Shown here piece after piece: positions 54,895-64,000 of a stretch of 64,000 bases of DNA (within the stretch, counting starts at the first letter, position 1; each line of letters starts with the position of its first letter). The position numbers and the translations under genes are program-made. The stretch comes from JAXLWB01 sp046328715 (GTDB lineage: Bacteria; Chloroflexota; Anaerolineae; Caldilineales; Caldilineaceae). Under the pieces are notes generated by a model that had not been told where the DNA came from, did no database searches, and was given only the letters and a program-made list of their open reading frames with translations. Location: contig JAXLWB010000024.1 of NCBI GenBank assembly GCA_046328715.1, forward strand, positions 1 to 64,000, in the 5' to 3' direction.

Positions 54895-55046
54895 GTAGGA
54901 AATATTATACAATATACTTAATTTTGACGCAAAATTGACTTTTGGACCTTTGTGAATCGCTTACTCTCGGGCAATTCCGCAAACCACACTGAATTCTTTC
55001 GGTGTAAAATTTGCGAGTAGGGTATAAATTAGTATGATTAGGGGCC

Positions 55047-55847
55047 ATGTCAGATAGTACCCAACAAGTGAATCACGAAGCTGAGACTCCCTTTGATCGT
55101 TTTGCGCGTTTCTACGATAGTGACTACCGCAACTACGATGACGATCTGGCGGCCATTTCGCAACTGGCCGAAGAAGCCGACGGCCCGATCCTTGAATTAG
55201 GCTGTGGCACAGGGCGCGTGCTTGCTCCGTTGGCTGCCCTCGGTTTTGCCGTTACCGGTGTAGATATCAGTTCCGCATTGTTAGAGGTTGCACGCGCCAA
55301 GGTTCGCTCCACTGAATCTTCCGCTCGCACCACGTTGCTGCACGCCGACCTACGCACTTTCGAGTTGCAAAACAAGAAGATGGCTCTGGCCGTCTGTACA
55401 AGCAACACCTTGATGCATCTCACCACACCTGCCGATCAACTTGCTGTGTTGCAGAATGCTCATCGCCACCTCGACACGGGCGGTCTGTTGCTGATCGATT
55501 GTTTCAACCCGGATGTGGCGCGCCTCACTCAGGTCAACGGCATCACCGAGTTGGCCGATCAGTGGGTCGACGAGCAGACCAAAGCCCAAGTGCTCAAATG
55601 GTGCGTACGTACGGTCGATTGGGCAGAACAACTTCAGGACACACTCTTTATTTACGAAGAACTCTTTGCCGATGGTCGCAATCAGCGCACGGTTTGTCCC
55701 TTTACCTTGCGTTTTCTATGGCGCAATGAGGGCGAGTTGATGCTGGAAAAGGCGGGCTTTGCCATCGACGATGTTTGGGGCGACTTTTACGGCAACGAGT
55801 ATGATAGTTACAGCGAACATCTCATCTTTTTAGCAAGAAAAAAATAG
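55047..55847 (+). CDS. Class I SAM-dependent methyltransferase
   Basis: A 266-residue methyltransferase; ATG 55047 after GTATAAATTAG (possible -10 at about 55022) and AGGGG close to the start. Motif I is ILELGCGTGRV near residues 48-58, followed by GFAVTGVDIS (motif post-I) and ADLRTFEL (motif II region). The C-terminal half has the Methyltransf_25/41-type LFIYEELFADGR pattern. Substrate unknown. The amylosucrase gene starts 18 bases downstream, so the two form an operon, but a shared pathway is not evident. Confidence 0.92.
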   Translation: MSDSTQQVNHEAETPFDRFARFYDSDYRNYDDDLAAISQLAEEADGPILELGCGTGRVLAPLAALGFAVTGVDISSALLEVARAKVRSTESSARTTLLHADLRTFELQNKKMALAVCTSNTLMHLTTPADQLAVLQNAHRHLDTGGLLLIDCFNPDVARLTQVNGITELADQWVDEQTKAQVLKWCVRTVDWAEQLQDTLFIYEELFADGRNQRTVCPFTLRFLWRNEGELMLEKAGFAIDDVWGDFYGNEYDSYSEHLIFLARKK

Positions 55848-55865
55848 CAGCAATCATTTCCCACT

Positions 55866-57818
<1,953 letters not shown>

Positions 57819-57858
57819 AAAAAAGCGAGTGGCAGGGTAAACCGCCACTCGCTTTTTT
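57819..57858. terminator. Bidirectional rho-independent terminator
   Basis: AAAAAAGCGAGTGGC pairs perfectly with GCCACTCGCTTTTTT around a 10-base loop. It serves both the amylosucrase gene (plus) and nrdJ (minus), which converge here. Confidence 0.95.
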
Positions 57859-57881
57859 CCTACGTGCTAGAAATTACGATT

Positions 57882-60533
57882 CTAGCACTCACTATACCCA
57901 CAACTCGCACACTTCTTGCACCCTTCCACATTGAGAAAAGTTGCTTCGCCACATTCGGGGCAGATATCGCCGATCGAGCGATTGGCAATCGGCAGCGCCA
58001 ACTGCTCTGCCGGGGCTTCGGACGGTGTGGGCGGTAGTTCAGCAATATGTTCGGCCAGTACTTGCGCAATGCCATCGGGTAAACTGCGCACTCGTTTGGC
58101 CCCAAAACCCATCGGACGTCCGCCGCCAATGCCCACCATTTCGTCGATCACCCATTTCATACGTTCGCTGGGCGAAAGGGTCGATGGCATGCGCAGGGCC
58201 AGGCTCATCAAACGACCTAATGCTTCGCTGACGGCGCTGACATCACTGCCCGCCTTGCCCACGTTGAGGAAGACCTCGAAGGGTTCTCCCTTTTCGTCGC
58301 TGTTGATCGTAATGTAGGCAGTGCCCAATGGCGTCTCTTTGCGATAGGTGTCGCCCTGGAGCTTGTGCGGGCGTGGACGTTTGACCACCGTCGGCGCAAC
58401 ATCATTAGCATGGCTGCTAGCAACATGATAGCCGTTGCCATTACCATTGGTCCCATTACCATTTGCATGGTAGCCGTTACCATGCACAACGACTGGCTCC
58501 GTGTTCAACACCAGCGGTTCAGGAGCCTTTACTTCTTCCTTCTTCTCTTTAGTAGCCTTAGTCTCCAACACGACCACTTGGCGACTACCAGTGACATAGA
58601 CGGTCAATCCCTTGCAGCCCATTTCCCAGGCTAACATGTAGGCTTTGGCGACATCCTCTTCCGTCGCTCCTTCGGGGAAGTTACAAGTCTTCGAGATCGA
58701 ATTGTCGACAAAGGCCTGGATCGCTGCCTGCATCAACACATGTTCGTCGGCGCTGATGTCGCTGCTCACGACAAAAGTGTGGCGGATTGCATTGGGCAGA
58801 TCCTTGATGTCTTGGCAGGTGCCGTAGGTTGCTACATGCTGCTTGAACGTCTGCTTTTGCTCTGCGCTCAAGGTGGTGGCGTCCAGCGCCTTTTCAAAGA
58901 GTGGGCTGGTATAGAGCAACTCGACATTCTTGTCGCCATCCTTGAAATTGCGGGTGTAGCCCAAGGCGAAGACTGGTTCGCAGCCGTAGCCTTCACAGCC
59001 AATCACGGTCGCAATCGTGCCGGTGGGGGCTACAGTGGTTTGGCAAGCGTTGCGGATACCGTGGATCTGAATGCCGCGCACAATCGCATTCCAATCCAAT
59101 ACTGGTCGCTGATAGTCTCTGCTGAAGGGCTTCATCGGTTGGGGTGGCTGCCACGTCATGCCACCAGCTTGTTTGGAATCGTAGATGCTGCCGGCAAAGG
59201 CCAGGAAGGCACCTCGTTCTTCGGCTAGTTGGATGCTCTTCTCCATGCATTGATAGCGTACAAACTCCATCACCTGGGCCGCAAATTCCTGTCCTTCTTC
59301 GCTGCCATAGCGGATGCCCAACTCGTACATCATGTCGCCCAATCCCATGATGCCCAAACCGATGCGGCGGGCGCGATAGGCCGCCTGCGCTACTTCGGGC
59401 ACTGCTGGCACATAGGCGTTGGCGCTGACCACATTGTCCAAGAAATGGGTGCTCTCTTCTACTGAGCGGCGCAGCAGAGCCCAATCGACGATGGCCTTGC
59501 CAGTGTGATCCTTTGTGACATGTACTGCCAGATTGATCGAACCAAGACAGCAATTCTCGTAGGGTCCAAGCCACTGTTCACCACATGGATTGGTCGCTTC
59601 TAGTTGATACAAGTTAGGTACTGGATTTGTGCGATTCGCAGCATCGATGAAAAGAGCGCCTGGCTCGCCGTTGTGGTGGGCGTACTTGACGATCTTGCCA
59701 AAGAGATCCCGAGCACGGACCGTCTTCCAGACTTTGCCATCGCGCGGGTTACGCAGATTGAAATCGCCATCCTCCTTGACTGCCTGCATAAACTCATCGG
59801 TGATCGCAACCGAGATATTGAAGTTGGCGATTTTGCCCTCTTCTGCCTTACAGGTGATAAATTCATCGATATCCGGGTGGTCAACGCGTAAGACACCCAT
59901 ATTGGCTCCACGCCGACTGCCGCCTTGGGCGATCTCGCCGAAAGCCTGGTCATAGACGCGCAAAAAGCCAACTGGCCCGGTCGCACGCCCTGACGAGGTA
60001 TGCACAACATCATTCTTCGGACGCAGGCGGCTAAACGAGAAGCCATTGCCGCCACCGGTCTGTTGAATCAAGGCCGCCACGCGTAAGGTCGAAAAGATGC
60101 CATCACTCTCTTTACCCATGTCATCTTCGATCGGCAGAACAAAACAGGCCGCCAATTGCCCAAGTGGCGTGCCAGCACCAGTAAAGGTGGGGCTGTTGGG
60201 GAAAAAGCGCCGCTCGGTCAGAAGATCGTAGAAAGATTTCGCCGCCTTTGCTGCATCGGCTTGATGCTCTTTTTCCACCTGGGCAACGTGGTAGGCAACT
60301 CGATAAAACATACCGGCTGGGGACTCTAAATAAGTACCATCCAGATCTCGGCGTAGGTAGCGCTTTTCGAGAACTTTGATACTGTTCTCGCTCAAAGCAA
60401 CAGTGTTGTCATCGACGTAGGTAGGTAGCTCGATCTGTTCACGTCGACCCTTTTGATTTTCAATGACAGTAAAAGCTTGTTTTTTTACCGCAACTTCTTT
60501 AACAGCGGATGGGGTGGAAAGAAGTGTAGCCAT
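57882..60533 (-). CDS. nrdJ: Adenosylcobalamin-dependent ribonucleoside-diphosphate reductase (class II)
   Basis: An 883-residue enzyme making deoxyribonucleotides with B12. Active-site landmarks: FFPNSPTF near residue 110, ACFVLPIED near 128 with the substrate-site Cys, TNPCGEQWLGPYENCCLGSIN near 323 (split after 20) with the NxCxE radical-site Cys and Glu, and PTGTIATVIGC near 508. A Gly/Asn/His-rich linker (about 690-715) leads to a TSCPD domain and a zinc-ribbon tail CPECG..CKKCASCGYSEC, whose end cysteines rereduce the site. No intein is seen. nrdR follows upstream on the same strand. No cobalamin riboswitch was found in its leader. Confidence 0.97.
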   Translation of the reverse strand: MATLLSTPSAVKEVAVKKQAFTVIENQKGRREQIELPTYVDDNTVALSENSIKVLEKRYLRRDLDGTYLESPAGMFYRVAYHVAQVEKEHQADAAKAAKSFYDLLTERRFFPNSPTFTGAGTPLGQLAACFVLPIEDDMGKESDGIFSTLRVAALIQQTGGGNGFSFSRLRPKNDVVHTSSGRATGPVGFLRVYDQAFGEIAQGGSRRGANMGVLRVDHPDIDEFITCKAEEGKIANFNISVAITDEFMQAVKEDGDFNLRNPRDGKVWKTVRARDLFGKIVKYAHHNGEPGALFIDAANRTNPVPNLYQLEATNPCGEQWLGPYENCCLGSINLAVHVTKDHTGKAIVDWALLRRSVEESTHFLDNVVSANAYVPAVPEVAQAAYRARRIGLGIMGLGDMMYELGIRYGSEEGQEFAAQVMEFVRYQCMEKSIQLAEERGAFLAFAGSIYDSKQAGGMTWQPPQPMKPFSRDYQRPVLDWNAIVRGIQIHGIRNACQTTVAPTGTIATVIGCEGYGCEPVFALGYTRNFKDGDKNVELLYTSPLFEKALDATTLSAEQKQTFKQHVATYGTCQDIKDLPNAIRHTFVVSSDISADEHVLMQAAIQAFVDNSISKTCNFPEGATEEDVAKAYMLAWEMGCKGLTVYVTGSRQVVVLETKATKEKKEEVKAPEPLVLNTEPVVVHGNGYHANGNGTNGNGNGYHVASSHANDVAPTVVKRPRPHKLQGDTYRKETPLGTAYITINSDEKGEPFEVFLNVGKAGSDVSAVSEALGRLMSLALRMPSTLSPSERMKWVIDEMVGIGGGRPMGFGAKRVRSLPDGIAQVLAEHIAELPPTPSEAPAEQLALPIANRSIGDICPECGEATFLNVEGCKKCASCGYSEC

Positions 60534-60765
60534 TGGATATCTCCAAACCTTATAGATAGAACTTACGCATCGCTCTCAGTTATAGACTCATTTTCGACTA
60601 GGCGACTCGTACTTTAGGTGCCGCCGGATAGTAACTGATGCGAAATACTAAAATTGTTGAAATTTTCAGTAGATAATCACTAAAAATTTCTGAATATAAC
60701 GGTCAACGAAATGAACCAGGCCTTTTTGACCTGCCTCGTTGCAGAAACCTATAGAATTGGCTTAA

Positions 60766-61215
60766 CTATTGATTGCGACCCATCAATCGATCAATTTCAG
60801 ATTGCAGGTCATTGAGGTCGTGTAGATTCAGATAGACACTGGCAAATCGAATGTAGGCGACTCCATCAATGTGGGAAAGGTGGTCTAGTACCATATTACC
60901 TATAACCTGGCTCGATACCTCAGAACGTCCCGAATTCTGTAAAGTCTCGACAATTTGATCCACCATGTGATCAATCATCTCCCGACTGATCGGGCGTTTG
61001 GCGGCGGCGACTTGGATGCCCGCCAGCAATTTCTGGCGATCAAAGGGCTCGCGACGACCATCGCTTTTGATGACGAGCATGTTGGCTGCGACATGTTCAT
61101 AGGTTGTAAACCTCTGGCCGCACTGCTCACATTGTCGTCGGCGACGGATCGAGTCGGCGGCATCGCGTGTATCGATGACTCGGTGTTGACTGCTACCGCA
61201 GTGTGGACATTGCAT
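60766..61215 (-). CDS. nrdR: Transcriptional repressor NrdR
   Basis: A 149-residue repressor of ribonucleotide reductase genes. The zinc ribbon is CPHCG..RRRRQCEQCGQRF (four Cys, residues 3-34); the ATP-cone is at about 49-139 (VIKSDGRREPFDRQKLLAGI). It binds paired NrdR boxes when loaded with dATP/ATP. nrdJ lies directly downstream on the same strand, with a 230-base spacer. A candidate NrdR box lies just after its own promoter (61271-61286), suggesting autoregulation. Confidence 0.97.
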   Translation of the reverse strand: MQCPHCGSSQHRVIDTRDAADSIRRRRQCEQCGQRFTTYEHVAANMLVIKSDGRREPFDRQKLLAGIQVAAAKRPISREMIDHMVDQIVETLQNSGRSEVSSQVIGNMVLDHLSHIDGVAYIRFASVYLNLHDLNDLQSEIDRLMGRNQ

Positions 61216-61270
61216 ATATGTTTTACTAGGTATATGATATTACTAGATGTTGTGGTTGTTCTGTAAGGAA

Positions 61271-61286
61271 CCACTATATCTGGGGT
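61271..61286 (-). promoter_or_regulatory. Candidate NrdR box upstream of nrdR
   Basis: CCACTATATCTGGGGT matches 12 of 16 positions of the palindromic consensus ACACWATATATWGTGT as I remember it. It lies 8-23 bases after the predicted transcription start. A weaker 9/16 site overlaps the -10 at 61297-61312. Confidence 0.4.
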
Positions 61287-61300
61287 ATCGCTGTGCCCAC

Positions 61301-61329
61301 AGTATAGCACATAAGGGAGTTACTGGCAA
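61301..61329 (-). promoter_or_regulatory. Sigma-70-type promoter of nrdR
   Basis: On the minus strand TTGCCA (61324-61329) and TATACT (61301-61306) are 17 bases apart, about 85 bases before the nrdR start. Confidence 0.65.
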
Positions 61330-61612
61330 ATACAACCACAAAGTGAAACGGCTGTTCTATCTGACGATTGCCCTACGATCCAAGAAGAGATCAAATATTT
61401 TAACCTTAGATTTTTTGTTGATAAGCTCGTGACCAAACTTGGCAGTAAAGTGGGGAAGATGATGATTCACTCGACGAGTTACAGGCAAACTGCTACAACC
61501 ACAAACATGGTGGACGCAGAGATGCCCATAGGTAGAGACGGGGCAAGTAGAGGAAAAGATACTGTCAAAATGAGTAATATTTTCTGGACGATTTTGAGCG
61601 ATAGGACAATAA
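61330..61612. other. Gene-free spacer between ftsZ and nrdR
   Basis: Short plus-strand frames exist (for example 61429-61623) but have no ribosome site or family features. No other element was recognised. Confidence 0.5.
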
Positions 61613-61692
61613 ATGAAACGTGATGCGTGATGCGTGAAATCTTATCGAAAATTCACGCATCACGAGTCACGAGTCACGCTCACGTTTCACTC
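61613..61692. repeat. Word-repeat hairpin after ftsZ
   Basis: TGAAACGTGATGCGTGATGCG words pair with CACGCATCACGAGTCACGAG and CACGTTTCA. Both arms are reiterations of one CGTGATG word. It lies just downstream of the ftsZ stop on the minus strand and may stabilise or end that transcript. A related pair (GAAACGTGATGCG) is upstream of uvrB at about 46070-46110. Confidence 0.7.
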
Positions 61693-61699
61693 CATCGTT

Positions 61700-62848
61700 T
61701 TACCGACCATTGCTACGGGCACGGCGCAGGAATGCTGGAATGTCTAGATCATCGCGTTCGAAGGTGCGCACCATGTAATCGTTTTGGCGCACAGGCTCTG
61801 GTTGGCGATGGTTGGGTGTCGTCACAGGGCGGCGGTTTTCCAGCACCTGTTGGGCAAAGCTGTCGAGTGTTTCCTCTTTTTTCGGTTTGTCGAAGCCAGT
61901 GGCAATGACTGTCAGTTGGAGGTCATCCCTCATTTCTGGATCGATCACTGCGCCAAAGATGATATTGGCCTCGGGGTGTGCATTGGCACGAATGACCTCG
62001 GCGGCTTCGTTCACTTCGAACAGACTCATATCTGCGCTGCCCTTCACATTAAAGATGATGGCACGTGCACCATCAATCGATACGTCCAGTAAAGCGCTGT
62101 GGATGGCCTTTTCAGCGGCCTCTTTTGCACGGCTGTCGCCAGTAGATCGGCCCACTGCCATAAGGGCGGCACCCCCATTCGACATGATCGATCGTACGTC
62201 AGCAAAATCCAGGTTGACCAGACCAGGTACTGTAATGAGTTCGCTAATCCCTTGGATGCCCTGGCGGAGTACATCATCTGCCATGCGGAAGGCGTTGGCA
62301 AAACTAGCTTTTTTGTCGACAATCTGCAATAGGCGATCATTGGGGATCGAGATCAGTGTATCAACATTTTTTGCCAGTTGTTCACTGGCAGATTCTGCGG
62401 ATCGACGGCGTTGACTGCCCTCAAAGGTGAAGGGTTTGGTGACTACGCCAATCGTGAGCGCACCGCTCTGTCGCGCAACTTCGGCAATGATCGGAGCCGC
62501 GCCTGAACCGGTACCACCACCCATGCCAGCAGTGATGAAAATCATGTCCGCACCTTTACAGAGCTCGGCCAATTCGTCGCGACTTTCCTCCGCCGCTCGT
62601 TGCCCAACCTCTGGATTGCCACCTGCGCCCAGTCCTCGTGTGAGCTTTTCACCGATACGGATCCGTTGTGGTGCGCTAGAGAGCATCAATGCCTGGGCAT
62701 CGGTGTTGACAGCAATAAACTCAACTCCTTGGATGCCCTCCTCGATCATACGGCTTACGGCATTTTGGCCGCCACCGCCGACGCCAATCACTTTAATATT
62801 GGCAAAATTCTCGACAAAATTGGATGGTGTGTTGCTCTTTCGAGTCAT
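61700..62848 (-). CDS. ftsZ: Cell division protein FtsZ
   Basis: A 382-residue tubulin-like GTPase that forms the Z ring. N-terminal GVGGGGQNAV near 22-31. The tubulin signature is GGGTGSG at 110-116 (Ser in place of the more common Thr). NLDFADVRSIM near 203 includes T7-loop residues. A variable linker ends in the conserved partner-binding tail DDLDIPAFLRRARS. ATG 62848 has AAGGAG and AGGAG upstream. It follows ftsA on the same strand with a word-repeat hairpin between. Confidence 0.98.
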   Translation of the reverse strand: MTRKSNTPSNFVENFANIKVIGVGGGGQNAVSRMIEEGIQGVEFIAVNTDAQALMLSSAPQRIRIGEKLTRGLGAGGNPEVGQRAAEESRDELAELCKGADMIFITAGMGGGTGSGAAPIIAEVARQSGALTIGVVTKPFTFEGSQRRRSAESASEQLAKNVDTLISIPNDRLLQIVDKKASFANAFRMADDVLRQGIQGISELITVPGLVNLDFADVRSIMSNGGAALMAVGRSTGDSRAKEAAEKAIHSALLDVSIDGARAIIFNVKGSADMSLFEVNEAAEVIRANAHPEANIIFGAVIDPEMRDDLQLTVIATGFDKPKKEETLDSFAQQVLENRRPVTTPNHRQPEPVRQNDYMVRTFERDDLDIPAFLRRARSNGR

Positions 62849-62956
62849 CTCCTGGCTCCTTACAAAAAAATGAATTAAACAGATTCCTATCGAACTACGA
62901 TCTCAAACTTGCGGAGTGGAGTCGCTTGTTTGAAGATCGGAAATTCCTGTATAAGA

Positions 62957-63048
62957 GTGGAAAAGTGGAATAGTTGAAGAGTGGAAGAGTTGAAAAATAT
63001 TTGGCTACATCACACCTTTTCAACCTTTCAACTTTGCCACTTTTCAAC
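62957..63048. repeat. Word-repeat hairpin between ftsA and ftsZ
   Basis: AGAGTGGAAAAGTGGAATAG and GAAGAGTTGAAAAAT words pair with TTTCAACCTTTCAACTTTGC and CCACTTTTCAACTT. It could uncouple ftsA and ftsZ levels. Confidence 0.65.
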
Positions 63049-63050
63049 TT

Positions 63051-64000
63051 CTACCCCGGTAACAAATGTTTCAACCACTTCACCGTCTTGCCCATCCATT
63101 CACGTTGGGGAGGCTGCGCTTCGGGCTCGAAGCGACGATGGAGGGCACGATTATCTTCGTTCATTCCCCATAACAGCAGGCCGACGCTGGTGGCGTAGAT
63201 CGGCTGTTGCAAATTGCGGCTCAACCCTTTGATCGGCAGATTGCCAGAAGGAGAACCAATGCGTACTGGTAAATTCAGAACACTGCGTCCCAACTCGGCC
63301 AATCCATTCAACTGGCTGGAGCCACCGGTGAGCACGACTCCTGCTGGCAGGCGATCATAGTGACCACTCTCTTCGAGCTTGGTGCGTACGGTCTCCAGCA
63401 TTTCAATCGCACGGGCTTCGAGCACTTCGCAGAGAAAGCGCCGGCTAAAGCTACGTTCAGTCTTTTCGCCAAAGACCGCCGCCCATACCTTTTCATCTTC
63501 GGCAACACGTTCGGGTAACACATGGCCGTAGCGCAGTTTGAGCTGCTCGGCAGTTTCAAAAGGACAGCGCAAACCCACCGCCAAGTCATTGGTCAAATGA
63601 TTGCCGCCCATATCGAGAATTTCGGTATGGCAGAGGTTGTCATCGCGGAAGATGGCCAGATCGGTTGTGCCGCCGCCAATATCGACGACTGCCACACCCA
63701 TGCGCCGTTCGCCCGCCTTAAGCACTGCTTCATTGCTAGCCAACGGTTCAAGCACCAACTCATCTACCTCAATTTCGTGGGCCGTGACACATTGCACCAG
63801 ATTGGTCACTGCGGTGCTGCTGCCGGTGACAATGTGGGCATCGACCTCGAGTCGGATGGCACTCATGCCAAGCGGTTGTTGGACTTCATCTTGTCCATCG
63901 ACCTTCCACTGGCGTGCGATCGTATGGATGACCTCGGTGTTTTGTGGCAAGGCAACCGCTGCCGCTCCTTCCAACGCCCGCTGCATATCGTGATTAGTGA
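63051..64000 (-). CDS. ftsA: Cell division protein FtsA, C-terminal part (cut by window edge)
   Basis: About 316 residues, open to the window edge and so lacking the N terminus. Actin-fold motifs: phosphate-2 loop VAVVDIGGGTTDLAIF, the SHS2/1C subdomain preceding it (EVIHTIARQWKVDG, VTNLVQCVTAHEIEV) and adenosine motif GVVLTGGSSQLNGL. The C-terminal amphipathic helix WMGKTVKWLKHLLPG tethers it to the membrane. It anchors FtsZ. An internal ATG at 63986 is not the start, because the frame continues with THH-like family sequence (TNHDMQRALEGA). Confidence 0.96.
   Translation of the reverse strand, partial: TNHDMQRALEGAAAVALPQNTEVIHTIARQWKVDGQDEVQQPLGMSAIRLEVDAHIVTGSSTAVTNLVQCVTAHEIEVDELVLEPLASNEAVLKAGERRMGVAVVDIGGGTTDLAIFRDDNLCHTEILDMGGNHLTNDLAVGLRCPFETAEQLKLRYGHVLPERVAEDEKVWAAVFGEKTERSFSRRFLCEVLEARAIEMLETVRTKLEESGHYDRLPAGVVLTGGSSQLNGLAELGRSVLNLPVRIGSPSGNLPIKGLSRNLQQPIYATSVGLLLWGMNEDNRALHRRFEPEAQPPQREWMGKTVKWLKHLLPG

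Noticed and set aside
60534..60765. Cobalamin riboswitch before nrdJ
   Set aside because: No B12-box (GCCACUG-type) or aptamer-like pairing was visible in the leader.
61429..61623. 64-codon plus-strand frame between nrdR and ftsZ
   Set aside because: No ribosome site, low-complexity Thr/Met content and runs into a word-repeat hairpin.

Overview
The window looks like one contig of a Chloroflexota bacterium, probably an Anaerolineae/Caldilineales-type filament former. This is inferred from gene content, not from a marker tree. The evidence is: several secreted proteins with Thr/Pro-rich linkers and a C-terminal YLP[LIV][IV] tail; large AfsR/SARP regulators; a class II diterpene cyclase paired with an Rv3378c-like terpene synthase, as in Herpetosiphon; a coenzyme-B12 ribonucleotide reductase; amylosucrase; and a stand-alone gyrA-type gene. 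Base composition is moderate, and many intergenic spaces hold long hairpins built from short repeated words.

Layout. 1-5462 (minus): a methionine/SAM-cycle and purine-salvage run, mtnA - LOG hydrolase - PfkB kinase (frameshifted) - GNAT - ahcY - metK (cut by the window edge). It is preceded by a structured leader with mutually exclusive terminator and antiterminator (5663-5908) and a 366-bp MITE (5921-6286). 6417-14185 (minus): five genes, mostly for secreted proteins (cadherin-like protein with YLPVV tail, a 1052-residue helical protein, two tandem paralogues with identical-looking ends, and a 74-residue protein). They diverge from two tandem SARP-NB-ARC-TPR regulators (14371-21318). The intervening promoter has direct repeats spaced like SARP operators. 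21800-27300: an internally duplicated protein of unknown function, a GNAT, gene relics and a clan-A glycosidase. 27552-29844: a stress cluster (one-TM peptide, two DUF2382 proteins). 30451-32908: a two-gene diterpenoid locus, overlapped at its end by a membrane GGDEF-EAL protein.

35692-46799: AIM24-like protein, trans-3-hydroxyproline dehydratase, gyrA-type topoisomerase with a Lys/Ala/Pro tail, CofE-like protein, ST7/TPR protein, uvrB and a GyrI-like protein. 47227-50909: an envelope cluster with LysM and M23-like modules. Then tRNA-Pro(CGG), a membrane protein, lysS and greA. 54690-54894 holds a candidate structured RNA with its own terminator. 55047-64000: methyltransferase, amylosucrase, nrdJ, nrdR, ftsZ and ftsA (partial).

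How the parts fit. MetK makes SAM, AhcY clears SAH to homocysteine and adenosine, the PfkB kinase and LOG protein would handle adenosine/AMP, and MtnA salvages methylthioribose-1-phosphate, so one ligand-sensing leader could set the whole run. The SARP pair most likely controls the divergent secreted cassette. NrdR next to nrdJ is the expected repressor-target pair. Other regions are ordinary housekeeping. No CRISPR array, rRNA or intact transposase gene was seen.
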